Below are positions 1 to 8,140 of a DNA stretch of 64,000 nucleotides, piece by piece. A program made the translations under genes and the position numbers. This DNA comes from Pseudomonadota bacterium (GTDB taxonomy: Bacteria; Pseudomonadota; Gammaproteobacteria; Steroidobacterales; Steroidobacteraceae). Within the stretch, counting starts at the first letter, position 1, and each line of letters begins with the position of its first letter. The notes under the pieces were generated by a model. That model was not told the origin of the DNA. It searched no databases and saw only the letters and a program-made list of their open reading frames with translations. The DNA lies in contig JAFEDS010000016.1 in NCBI GenBank assembly GCA_018241505.1, positions 248,001 through 312,000 of the forward strand, read 5' to 3'.

Positions 1-451
1 CGAACACATTCAGGATGGTCAGCACCGGCAGGCGCGCGGCAAACGCGCTGCGCAGCTCGATGACCTCCCCCGCCGCAAAATCCACCGCCAGCTCACGTGC
101 ATTGGTCTCGATCGCGGCTTCGAAAGTCTTGCGAATATATCCGGCGCCAAAGTAAGGCTGCACCGGCCGGCGATAGCGCTCGTGCTCAGCACCCTCCGAC
201 GTCAACATCTGCGCCCCGAACGTATCGAAGATCAGTGAGTTTTCCGAAACTGTTGTGAATCGGCGATCGTCCATGAGGATCGTGCGCACGTCCTCGTATC
301 GGGTGACGTACCACATGCCGAGCTCTTCGATCCAACTGATCGGTTCCCGCGATCGCAACTGCGCATACCACGGGTATGGGTCACGAGCGAGCGCCTCTGC
401 CCGTATTGTCGCGCCGATTGGAAACGCCTTGCGGTCCGCTTTGGTTCGCAC
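1..451 (-). CDS. Cytochrome P450, N-terminal part (cut by left window edge)
   Basis: About 150 codons are visible and the reading frame runs off the left edge. The translation has the layout of a bacterial P450 N-terminus: DPYPWYAQLR, then WIEELGMWYVT, then YEDVRTILMDDRRFTT (the usual 'D..FS' position), then SEGAEHERYRRPVQPYF, matching the 'G..H...R......F' C-helix region that contacts the haem. The I-helix, ExxR and Cys haem-ligand regions lie outside the window, so activity cannot be judged. I chose the GTG at 451 because GAGGGGG lies just upstream at 461-455, although the spacing is short; a TTG at 463 is the alternative. The gene starts 8 bases after the TonB receptor stop, so the two are probably co-transcribed and the receptor may import the P450 substrate. 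The family is clear; the substrate is unknown. Confidence 0.85.
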   Translation of the reverse strand, partial: MRTKADRKAFPIGATIRAEALARDPYPWYAQLRSREPISWIEELGMWYVTRYEDVRTILMDDRRFTTVSENSLIFDTFGAQMLTSEGAEHERYRRPVQPYFGAGYIRKTFEAAIETNARELAVDFAAGEVIELRSAFAARLPVLTILNVF

Positions 452-459
452 GCGCCCCC

Positions 460-3213
460 TCAATTGCGAAAGCGAACGCCGACAACGAAGGTTCTGCCGA
501 TGACATCGTACAGCGTCGGATTCGTGGCCTGGGGCGAGATGAATGTACTGACCACAATCGGCGGATCGCGATCGAACAGGTTGTTGATCACCCCGTAGAG
601 CTGCAACTCGCGGCGTTTGCTTTCGAACAGCGTGTAGTTGATGGACGTGTTCACGTAGAACCGGGAAGCCACCCGATTATCGGGAATGTCGGCGGGACCA
701 TAGAGATTATCGACCTTGCCTTGGCCGATAAACCGGCCCTCGACATAGAACGCCCACGGGCCCTGATCATAGTTGGCGCTCATGTTGGCGCGCCAGTGTG
801 GAACACCTCCGGTGGCGCCTATGTTTGATGGAAGACTCACCGCACCGACTGCACCCGCCTCGTTGACGGTAGTCACCCCGTCGCTGGTCGCAAAGAGATC
901 CACGTAGTTGGCCAGGGCCCGCAAGGTCAGGTTGCCGTGCAAATGCTCGCCCCACGCTAGCGGCGTCTCATAGCGGAACTCGAGGTCGAGACCCCGGGTG
1001 TGGAACTGCGCCAGGTTGATGAACGGGGTATCGATTTCTGTCAGCGCACCCGTTCCGTCCCGTTGCACGAGCGAGCACAGGGTTTGGTCGCCTGCAGTGC
1101 AGCGGTTCAGGATGTCCTGTGCAGCAAGTTGCGAGATGACGTTCGCGAGCTTGATGTCGTATGCGTCGACCGATGCATGCAGGCCTGTGGCCCATTTCGG
1201 CTGATAGATGAGGCCGATGGTGGTCGTGTCGGCCTTCTCCGGTGACAGGTTGGGGTTGGGAGGCGCTGGATTGCGGATGAAGGTGCTGGCACCGCCCGCC
1301 TGGGGATCGCTCACATTGGTGAAATTCAGCGAAGCTGTTTGATAGAGCTCACTGAGATTGGGGGCGCGGATGTCGCGCGAACGGGTCGCCCGCAGCCGCA
1401 ACTCATCGAACAGGGTGTACGAGATGCCCGCTTTCCAGGTTGTGACGCGGCCACTGGAGCTGTAGTCGGTCAGGCGCGCGCCGAGATCGAGATCAATGGC
1501 TTTGAACGGGGCCGCTCCTGCCAACACAGGCAGTACCGTCTCCACGAACCCTTCCTTCACATTGAAGTGGCCCGCGAAAGACTGTCCATTGCCAATCAGA
1601 AAGTTGCCGGCCTCCTGGTTGGCATCCACCGTATTGTCGGCGGATTCGCGCCGATATTCGAAGCCCGTGGCAATGGAAGCCGGCCCTGCCCAGGTACTGA
1701 AAGGCTCACCCTGGATACTCGCGGCTGCGACCTGTTGTGTGTAGTGCAGGACCGTGCTCTCGGTCCCTGTGACGTATTTGAGAGCTGCTGGGGATGGCGA
1801 CCCCACGCCGAAAATATTGATCGGCACGCAGCCATCGCCAGGTGTGGTCAGCGTGGAGCGGCACGATGCCTGGCCAGTCGACGGATCGACTACCGAGTCC
1901 AACGCCTGCCCATAGTTCAAAGTTTGTACGACGTTGTCCAAAGTGTTGTAGTGAACCACACGGCCATACTCGACATAGGCATTCCACGTCCAATTCCCAG
2001 CGAATTTACCCTTCAGACCGCTCACGACGCGGGCCACCCGGTTGTCATCCTTGGAACGGATAAAGCCGAAATCATTGTCCAGGCGGCCCAGCAGAAACGA
2101 CGTTTGACCGGCCGCAAGCATCGCGTTACGCGCGCTTGCGGGCAGGAACGCATTGTCGGTGCTCAGGGAGTCGACGAGATCGAAGTTTTGTACGAGGTTC
2201 GGGTTGGTGGTGATCGCCTGAGCGAAGGACGCATCGAGAAAGGCAGTGACGTCATCAGTCAGGTCAAACGAGGTCCGAGCGAATACAGAGGTGCGCTTCA
2301 GCGGCACCTCGAGCGCGGAGAAGGATGAAAACACTGCGCCATCGCCGCCCTGCATATAGGTGGAACCTGGATTCTTGCCGTACTGGAATGGCTGCAACAC
2401 GCTCCCGGGCCCAAACTGCATGCCGGCCAACGGGCCGGTCAGAATGAGGCCGCCGTAGCTCGCAATCGACAGGCGCGCGTTGGTGACTGGAACGTTGCGG
2501 TATTGGTCGGTCTGAACGTAGCCCCACTCCTGCCCCGACCAGCTTCGATCCGACTGACGCAGGATACCGCGGTTATCGGCAAACTCTCCCGCCAGTTCGA
2601 AATGGCCGCGGCCCGCGGCGAACGGCAGGCCATACGCCAGGTCGACTTTGGTTTCCTGGTTGTCACCGTGCTGAGAAAGGCCGCCCTGCACACTGCCTTC
2701 CAGCCCGTCGAGATCCTTCTTGAGGATGATGTTGACAACACCGGATACAGCATCGGAACCCCACGACGCCGACGCTCCGCCCGTAACAACCTCGAGACGC
2801 TCGACGAGAGCCGCGGGGATCACGTCGGCGTCCAACAAACCGTTCGCCGTTGTGGGAACAAAGCGCTGACCGTCAACCAACACCAGGGTGCGGCTCGGTC
2901 CCAAGCCTCGTAAATCGAGGAAGTGCCCACGTCCTTGATCGGAAGCGAGAACACTCGACGTAGGAGTACCCGTGGCCTGGAACGCCGGCACAATCGATGT
3001 CATGTCGCCGATATTGCTCGCGCCGGTGGCAGCCAGATCCCGCGCGCTGAGGATGGTTGTGGGCGTGGGGGCGGTGAAGTCGGTTCTCTGCACGCGCGTG
3101 GCCGTAACCGTGACTTCTTCGAGCGAAACGGCGGGAGCCGGATCGCTCTGCTGTGCGAGAGCGGCCGTGGTGAGCATCATCGGCAGCCCCGCGGCTGTCC
3201 AAAGCAACTTCAT
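460..3213 (-). CDS. TonB-dependent outer-membrane receptor
   Basis: This is a 917-residue receptor with an N-terminal signal peptide (cleavage near residue 20, TTAALA/QQ), a plug domain (EEVTVTATR, then about residues 40-160 with a GGASASWGSDAVSGVVNI motif) and a long beta-barrel. It lacks the N-terminal STN domain that signals to FecR-type anti-sigma factors, so it is a pure transducer. An upstream in-frame start at 3273 exists, but the ATG at 3213 is preferred: GGGGGAAG precedes it at good spacing and the encoded N-terminus is then a normal signal peptide. It diverges from an XRE-cupin regulator and is followed after 8 bases by a P450. The adjacent D-aminoacylase and peptidase genes suggest an amino-acid- or peptide-derived ligand; that is inference. 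Confidence 0.93.
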   Translation of the reverse strand: MKLLWTAAGLPMMLTTAALAQQSDPAPAVSLEEVTVTATRVQRTDFTAPTPTTILSARDLAATGASNIGDMTSIVPAFQATGTPTSSVLASDQGRGHFLDLRGLGPSRTLVLVDGQRFVPTTANGLLDADVIPAALVERLEVVTGGASASWGSDAVSGVVNIILKKDLDGLEGSVQGGLSQHGDNQETKVDLAYGLPFAAGRGHFELAGEFADNRGILRQSDRSWSGQEWGYVQTDQYRNVPVTNARLSIASYGGLILTGPLAGMQFGPGSVLQPFQYGKNPGSTYMQGGDGAVFSSFSALEVPLKRTSVFARTSFDLTDDVTAFLDASFAQAITTNPNLVQNFDLVDSLSTDNAFLPASARNAMLAAGQTSFLLGRLDNDFGFIRSKDDNRVARVVSGLKGKFAGNWTWNAYVEYGRVVHYNTLDNVVQTLNYGQALDSVVDPSTGQASCRSTLTTPGDGCVPINIFGVGSPSPAALKYVTGTESTVLHYTQQVAAASIQGEPFSTWAGPASIATGFEYRRESADNTVDANQEAGNFLIGNGQSFAGHFNVKEGFVETVLPVLAGAAPFKAIDLDLGARLTDYSSSGRVTTWKAGISYTLFDELRLRATRSRDIRAPNLSELYQTASLNFTNVSDPQAGGASTFIRNPAPPNPNLSPEKADTTTIGLIYQPKWATGLHASVDAYDIKLANVISQLAAQDILNRCTAGDQTLCSLVQRDGTGALTEIDTPFINLAQFHTRGLDLEFRYETPLAWGEHLHGNLTLRALANYVDLFATSDGVTTVNEAGAVGAVSLPSNIGATGGVPHWRANMSANYDQGPWAFYVEGRFIGQGKVDNLYGPADIPDNRVASRFYVNTSINYTLFESKRRELQLYGVINNLFDRDPPIVVSTFISPQATNPTLYDVIGRTFVVGVRFRN

Positions 3214-3319
3214 ATGACTTCCCCCAAAAGTCCGGAACGTTTTCATACTGCCACGAATATAGCGTATCGGCAATGTTTATTTCTTATTCGCTATTTTTCA
3301 ATATGCTAAGATTCAGTCC
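3214..3319. promoter_or_regulatory. Divergent intergenic region with operator-like inverted repeat
   Basis: This AT-rich spacer between the TonB receptor and the XRE-cupin regulator holds ATAGCG at 3259-3264 and its reverse complement CGCTAT at 3289-3294, 24 bases apart. The extended form ATACGCTAT (minus strand, 3267-3259) recurs exactly in the M20 amidohydrolase promoter at 8082-8090. TATGCT at 3302-3307 could be a -10 box for the regulator, which would leave only a few untranslated bases before its ATG; no ribosome binding site is visible there. Operator function is inferred from the repeat and the position. Confidence 0.4.
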
Positions 3320-3973
3320 ATGGCAACAGAGTCAGAAGCGGATCTCGGACGGCGCTTGCGTGAGCTGCGTACTCGCAATCACTGGCGTATCGCGGATGTC
3401 AGTCGCATGACAGGACTGGCAACATCGACCATCTCGAAGGTCGAAAACGGACACATGTCCCTCACCTACGACAAGCTGCAACAACTCGCGCGTGGCCTAT
3501 CGCTCGATCTGTCGGAGCTGTTCACAGACGCCAAGCGCCCGGAGGCGCCCACGCTTGGGGCTTCCCGACGCAGTGTTGGGAGAGCCGGCGACGGTGTGAT
3601 GACGCAATCCGGAACGTACGAATGGCGATTTCTGAACGCCGATCTCGTACCCAAGCAGATGGTGCCCATCGTAGGTATTGCCACCGCCCGCACACTGGAG
3701 GAATTCGGCCCTCTCATCAAACATGAGGGCGAGGAGTTTCTGATGGTGCTCGAAGGCGCGATCGAGGTGCACACGCAGTTTTATGCCCCCGTGGTGTTGA
3801 AGGCAGGGGACCACATGTATATCGACAGCCGGATGGGACATGCGTACCTGGCTGCCTCGGAGGAAACATGCCGCGTGGTGGTGGTCTGTACGGGAGCGGT
3901 TCACGAGATAGAAAAGGCAGCCGCGAGCCACCCACAACCGGTTGCGCGAACGAAGCCTCGTAAACGCAAGTAG
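3320..3973 (+). CDS. XRE-family transcriptional regulator with C-terminal cupin
   Basis: The protein has 217 residues. Residues about 8-62 are a lambda-repressor-like helix-turn-helix (LGRRLRELR, DVSRMTGLATSTISKVENG). Residues about 115-200 are a cupin_2 sensor domain (EEFLMVLEGAIEVHT, LKAGDHMYIDSRMGHAYLA). XRE-cupin proteins are one-component regulators that bind a small metabolite in the cupin and often control neighbouring amino-acid or polyamine catabolism genes (PuuR is one example). It sits between the TonB receptor and the transporter/D-aminoacylase operon, and a 9-base motif is shared by two promoters of the region, so it is the probable local regulator. The C-terminus is strongly basic. 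It converges on the DUF1611 gene with 4 bases between. Confidence 0.9.
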   Translation: MATESEADLGRRLRELRTRNHWRIADVSRMTGLATSTISKVENGHMSLTYDKLQQLARGLSLDLSELFTDAKRPEAPTLGASRRSVGRAGDGVMTQSGTYEWRFLNADLVPKQMVPIVGIATARTLEEFGPLIKHEGEEFLMVLEGAIEVHTQFYAPVVLKAGDHMYIDSRMGHAYLAASEETCRVVVVCTGAVHEIEKAAASHPQPVARTKPRKRK

Positions 3974-3977
3974 ACCC

Positions 3978-5018
3978 TCACGCCCCACCCAAGACGGCAT
4001 CGATCAGACGAGCAAGCGCCGGACCGCCACGAATGGGATCCGCGCACGGCAACTGCAGGCGTGTGGAGTAATTCAACAGGCAGGCCTGCGCGTCCGCTTC
4101 ACTCATTTTCGATGTATTGAGACTGACTCCTGCGCAGCGGATCGTGGCTTTCGTACGGCCCCCGAGCGCCAGATTCTGTGCGATCACCTCCTCCAGGGCA
4201 GGAATCGGAAACCCGGGATGACCCGCAACCTCGTGCCGCGACGGATCGTGGCACACGACAATGACATCGGGTTGCGTACCGTGCAGCAGACCGAGTGACA
4301 CGCCTGCGTAGGCTGGATGAAACAACGAGCCCTGCCCTTCCACAATGTCCCAATGATCGGCTGCCGCATCGGGACTCAAGAGCTCGGCGGCACCCGCGAC
4401 AAAATCGGCCACCACGGCGTCGATTGGAATTCCCCCGCCCGCTATCAGGATCCCGGTCTGTCCCGTGGCGCGAAAATCCGCCTCCACTCCGCGAGCCCGC
4501 AACTCCCGCGCAATGCTGAGGGCGGTGTACTTCTTTCCCAACGCGCAATCGGTTCCGACCGTCAATAGTCGGCGGCCGGTACGAGGTCGACCGCTGGCTA
4601 CAGGAATACCGGCGGGCGGACGGCGCACGTCATGTAGCTGTCGTCCAAGACGTTGCGCCGTGGCGCCCAGGGTCTCTGTATCCGCAAGCCGTCCGTGCAT
4701 GCCGCTGATCAGATCGAGTCCTGCTTCGAGCGCCGCTTTGAGTGCTGGAATCCAGGTTGAGCGAAGCGCCCCGCCCGCGGGCGCAACGCCGATCACCATG
4801 GAGCGCGCCCCGCTGCGATACGCATCTTCCGGCGTAAAGCGAGGCAATCCCGTTGTAACAGTCGATTCGGGCAACGCATATTCGCCAATACAACTCGCGC
4901 GCGCCCAGTCGCGAAGCCCGAAGGCCGTCTTGGCATGAGCCGGATCACGCTCGTCGCCCAGAAAGAGCAGATACGGTTGTGGCAACGTGAGCTCAACTGG
5001 TTGTGACATTTTGATCAT
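3978..5018 (-). CDS. DUF1611 family protein, DgcN-like (N-acyltransferase of D-amino acid catabolism)
   Basis: The 346-residue protein has an N-terminal DUF1611 domain and a C-terminal P-loop-like domain marked by TVGTDCALGKKYTALSIAR (about residue 155), the family's Walker-A-like signature, followed by GQTGILIAGGGIPIDAVVADF and DIVEGQGSLFHPAY. Family members include DgcN, reported to N-acetylate D-glutamate so that a partner racemase can convert it to the L-form. No DgcA-type epimerase lies in the window, so the exact reaction may differ. Its ATG overlaps the stop of the D-aminoacylase gene (ATGA, 5018-5015), implying coupled translation and a shared role with an enzyme that removes acyl groups from D-amino acids. 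No signal peptide is seen, so it should be cytoplasmic. Confidence 0.8.
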   Translation of the reverse strand: MIKMSQPVELTLPQPYLLFLGDERDPAHAKTAFGLRDWARASCIGEYALPESTVTTGLPRFTPEDAYRSGARSMVIGVAPAGGALRSTWIPALKAALEAGLDLISGMHGRLADTETLGATAQRLGRQLHDVRRPPAGIPVASGRPRTGRRLLTVGTDCALGKKYTALSIARELRARGVEADFRATGQTGILIAGGGIPIDAVVADFVAGAAELLSPDAAADHWDIVEGQGSLFHPAYAGVSLGLLHGTQPDVIVVCHDPSRHEVAGHPGFPIPALEEVIAQNLALGGRTKATIRCAGVSLNTSKMSEADAQACLLNYSTRLQLPCADPIRGGPALARLIDAVLGGA

Positions 5019-6946
5019 TTCGCGAGGATGTGCAGTTCTGCGGAAGGTAGTGTCCAGCTCCCGTGGCGGCCTTTCGCAGCCAATGTCATGACGGCACTAG
5101 CTGCGGGAGAGTCCTCCGCGTCGATGATCAGCGTGGCGGGGCCGGTGTGCGCGCCCCACCGGACGACACCAGTGAAGCTCGCCCAGTGGCCGGCAACCTG
5201 CAGCTCTCCAAGTGACTGAAACTCTAGAGAGTCACTCTTGGAAGCCGATTCGATACGAGCGGTTCCAACAGCGTGACGGTCGGTAACATCCTGATGAAGG
5301 TCCAACACCAGGCGGCCGGCTGACGAGCCGCCAGGCGCCGCCGCCGCGAGCGCTGCGCTTACGGTCAAAGCGCGCTGGGACTCGGAACTTGCCGGCCGGG
5401 TCGGCATATGACGGCTTCGGAATAAGGGGCGGCCGCCCTTCTCGCCTGTGGGAGCGCCGTTGTCCCATTCCACGCGACCGCCGACCAACACCTCACGCAC
5501 ACCATCGGGTGCCAGCCACGGAGCCTCGAACGTCGCATGATCGTTGATGGTGTTGCGATCGAGCACAACCAGGTCCGCCGCCATTCCGGGCTGGAGAAAT
5601 CCACGATCCACCATACCGGTGGTGCTGGCGGGCAATCCTGTCATCCGCTGAATCGCCTGCTCCCAAGTCAGGAGGTTCTTATCACGCACGTAGCGGGCCA
5701 GCACGCGGGGGAAAGTTCCGTAATAGCGCGGATGAATGAGCTTGCGGAGTGTTGCCCCACAGTCGCACGCCACCGCGGTCCCGCGATAGCCGAGAAACGC
5801 CTCCAGGTCGCTGTCCGCACCGAACCGCAGGATCGCCGGCACCTCCTGGTCCCCCGCCCTTTCGAGTATTCGAAGCAGCGCTTCACCGGCTCCCACGTGC
5901 TCGGACTCCATGAAGTCCGGCAAGCTCTTGTTGACCAGAGGCAGGAAGACCCCGGCCGGTCCGCCTGTGAGCCGGGCATTCATGGCTGCCTCGCTCTCTC
6001 TCGCAATCCGCTCCCGCAGTGCTGGATCGGCAAAGCGATGCCGCATGGCTTCCGGGCCGCCTTCCTGGGCCCACCCTGGAATGAGCAGACTCTCGAGATA
6101 GGTCAGTCCGGCAAGGTAGGGATAGACATCGGCCGGCGTGTAGTGGCCGTGCGCGCTCGCCTCGGCCATCAGGGCAACGATGTCGGGCCCGCGCCCTTGC
6201 TCATGGCCTTGTGCCTTGATGTGCGTGATTTCGGGCGCGAGACCGGCCGCCGAGGCGATCGCGATAGTTTCTGTAATGCCCGCGCGCGAGCTGTAGGCGG
6301 GAGGAATGATGCGCTCGTGGCTGGGAAAGTTGGTTCTCCAGCGCGCTGCCGCGCTCACCACGGAGATAACCTCGTCTGTCCTGGCAAAGTACGCGGGCTT
6401 GTAGTCGAGTCCGGCGGATACTCCCCAGGCGCCCTGCTGCAACCCCCGCGTGACGAGCGCGCGCATTTGCCGGGTCTGCTGCGCAGAGGGCCTGCGGTCG
6501 GCCAGGCCCACGGTATTTTCCCAGACACTGTTGAATCCGATGTAGGCGCCCACGTTCTCGGCGAGGCCCCACCGCTGCAACTCGCGCAGTTGCGCGCCGA
6601 TTTCGAGCGGGCCGTCGCCGTCGGGATTCAGGATTTCGGTGGTCACGCCCTGCGCGAGCATGTTGTGTGCGGTTGGCAGAGCGTTGGGCTCGGCGTGACT
6701 GTGGATATTGATGAATCCGGGTGTCACGAGATAACCCCGGGCGTCGATGTCCCTTAACGCCTTCTCATTGGCCAGGTCCCCAATCGCGACAATGTAGCCG
6801 TCCTGGACAGCTACATCGGCCACGTACCCCGGGCGGCCCGAACCATCCAGGAGCTCACCGTGCCGAATGATGACGTCGAACCTATTGGCCGCTGCCGCCA
6901 TCGCAGCGAAAAAGCAGGCCAACAGAGTGAATATCAATCGACTCAT
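5015..6946 (-). CDS. Exported N-acyl-D-amino-acid deacylase (amidohydrolase superfamily)
   Basis: The protein has 643 residues with a signal peptide (MSRLIFTLLACFFAAMAAAA). The D-aminoacylase core has the metal-binding HSHAE motif (His82/His84) and, at its C-terminus, the typical PASTTGMVDRGFLQPGMAADLVVLD segment. These enzymes hydrolyse N-acyl-D-amino acids to D-amino acid plus carboxylate, usually with zinc. About 120 C-terminal residues extend beyond the catalytic core and look like a separate beta-rich domain. The frame stays open upstream to 7405, but that extension overlaps the transporter. The ATG at 6946 gives a clean signal peptide and an ATGA overlap with the transporter stop. It is the middle gene of the operon transporter, deacylase, DUF1611. 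A periplasmic location fits use of substrates brought in by the TonB receptor. Confidence 0.88.
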   Translation of the reverse strand: MSRLIFTLLACFFAAMAAAANRFDVIIRHGELLDGSGRPGYVADVAVQDGYIVAIGDLANEKALRDIDARGYLVTPGFINIHSHAEPNALPTAHNMLAQGVTTEILNPDGDGPLEIGAQLRELQRWGLAENVGAYIGFNSVWENTVGLADRRPSAQQTRQMRALVTRGLQQGAWGVSAGLDYKPAYFARTDEVISVVSAAARWRTNFPSHERIIPPAYSSRAGITETIAIASAAGLAPEITHIKAQGHEQGRGPDIVALMAEASAHGHYTPADVYPYLAGLTYLESLLIPGWAQEGGPEAMRHRFADPALRERIARESEAAMNARLTGGPAGVFLPLVNKSLPDFMESEHVGAGEALLRILERAGDQEVPAILRFGADSDLEAFLGYRGTAVACDCGATLRKLIHPRYYGTFPRVLARYVRDKNLLTWEQAIQRMTGLPASTTGMVDRGFLQPGMAADLVVLDRNTINDHATFEAPWLAPDGVREVLVGGRVEWDNGAPTGEKGGRPLFRSRHMPTRPASSESQRALTVSAALAAAAPGGSSAGRLVLDLHQDVTDRHAVGTARIESASKSDSLEFQSLGELQVAGHWASFTGVVRWGAHTGPATLIIDAEDSPAASAVMTLAAKGRHGSWTLPSAELHILAK

Positions 6947-8076
6947 TGCACGAAACCCTCTCGTTGCCGATCGAGGACAACCACGGGCCTCTTGAGCAGG
7001 CGCCACAGTCCATACGTCAGCAACGGCACTATGTAGACGATCAGGAAAAGCACCGTGAGCGCGCGATAGCCTTTCGCGATCAGAGCCACCAGCCCAAACC
7101 GAGTGGCGATGAAAATCGCAACCACCATGATGCCAACGGACACCAGCGAACGGAGGAACGCCGGCAGCGATCTGCCGCGCGCAGCATACGCCGTTGCAAT
7201 TCTTTGGTTGACCGCGTTCAGGGTGCCGGCGCCGCTCTCTACGAGCGCGGCGAAAATCATCACTTGAAACACGAGGCGAAACGCCGGAAGTCCCAGGCGG
7301 GTCAGCATCCAGTCGGACGGCAAAGTGGCGCCGGAAATATCCGGGTAAAACGCGAACATGCAAATGAAGAACAACATGGCCGGCGCAATGGCAAGGGGAC
7401 CACATAACAATCCCGCCACGAGTGCATCACGCTGCGAGGTCATGTGACGGACCACCGGAAGGACTGCAATAGCACACACGACGTTGTATCCAGCGTAGCT
7501 CACCCCTGCTACGAACCAATTTGCCGTGACAGGTGTTTCGACGCTCAGGCCGTGTCGAATTGCGGGACCGAAGTACGCCAGACACAGTCCGAGAAATACC
7601 CCATAGACCGTGTAGAGCAGAATGGACACGTATTTGAACACTCGCTCCACCGACTCATTGCCGTGCCAGACGGCCAGCGCAATGGCCACCATGAGGCATA
7701 GGGCGCCGGCCACCTCAGGCGCCCCAAGAAGCGACGCGCCGATAGCTCCCGCCGCGGCACCAAACACTGACAGGATGAGAAGGAGAAGCGCGAGGTACGC
7801 CACTTCGAATGCCGGCCATGCTCTACCCAACAACTCGCGGAAGAAGGACCGATAGTCGAGGCTCCCTGTTGCGCGAGCGAACAGAAACGTGAGTGCGCAA
7901 ACGATGGCCCATATGCCTGTGGCCACCGCCATGGCGAGAAGTCCGCCGCGCGGGCCGCACGGAAGAAAGAATTCAGCGACTTCACGACCCGTCGCGTAGC
8001 CGCCGCCGATGACGACCGCCTTAAAAGCGAAGCCCGGCAACACGAGGCGCGCAAAAAGCGTGGGTGGAAACTTCAT
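6943..8076 (-). CDS. YkvI-like integral membrane transporter
   Basis: The protein has 377 residues and about ten hydrophobic helices, starting with a helix carrying GGGYATGREVAEFF, the unwound-helix glycine motif of YkvI-type members of the APC superfamily. These proteins are poorly characterised; family relatives move amino acids or similar small solutes with ions. It is the first gene of the leftward operon and overlaps the D-aminoacylase start by 4 bases, so uptake of the deacylation product (a D-amino acid) into the cytoplasm is the simplest role. That role is inferred from position. The start at 8076 is the first ATG; the divergent M20 gene begins 64 bases away. Confidence 0.8.
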   Translation of the reverse strand: MKFPPTLFARLVLPGFAFKAVVIGGGYATGREVAEFFLPCGPRGGLLAMAVATGIWAIVCALTFLFARATGSLDYRSFFRELLGRAWPAFEVAYLALLLLILSVFGAAAGAIGASLLGAPEVAGALCLMVAIALAVWHGNESVERVFKYVSILLYTVYGVFLGLCLAYFGPAIRHGLSVETPVTANWFVAGVSYAGYNVVCAIAVLPVVRHMTSQRDALVAGLLCGPLAIAPAMLFFICMFAFYPDISGATLPSDWMLTRLGLPAFRLVFQVMIFAALVESGAGTLNAVNQRIATAYAARGRSLPAFLRSLVSVGIMVVAIFIATRFGLVALIAKGYRALTVLFLIVYIVPLLTYGLWRLLKRPVVVLDRQREGFVQ

Positions 8077-8140
8077 GTCGCATACGCTATCTTTGTTTTC
8101 CTATAATATCAATTGCTATCTACAGAACGAGGCTGCGCGC
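8077..8140. promoter_or_regulatory. Divergent promoter region with TATAAT and repeated ATACGCTAT
   Basis: A consensus -10 hexamer TATAAT lies at 8102-8107, 33 bases before the M20 start, without a convincing -35 at 16-18 bases. ATACGCTAT (8082-8090) is an exact copy of a 9-mer in the TonB receptor/regulator spacer (minus strand 3267-3259). An activator or repressor site placed around -20 to -35 would fit. The likely binder is the XRE-cupin protein (inference). Confidence 0.45.

Noticed and set aside
1339-2328. 329-codon plus-strand frame opposite the TonB receptor
   Set aside because: Shadow of the receptor gene: no start signal, no recognisable domain, and the receptor on the other strand is complete.
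6947-7405. 153-residue N-terminal extension of the D-aminoacylase frame
   Set aside because: It overlaps the transporter gene entirely and would remove the signal peptide; the ATGA junction at 6946 explains the start.
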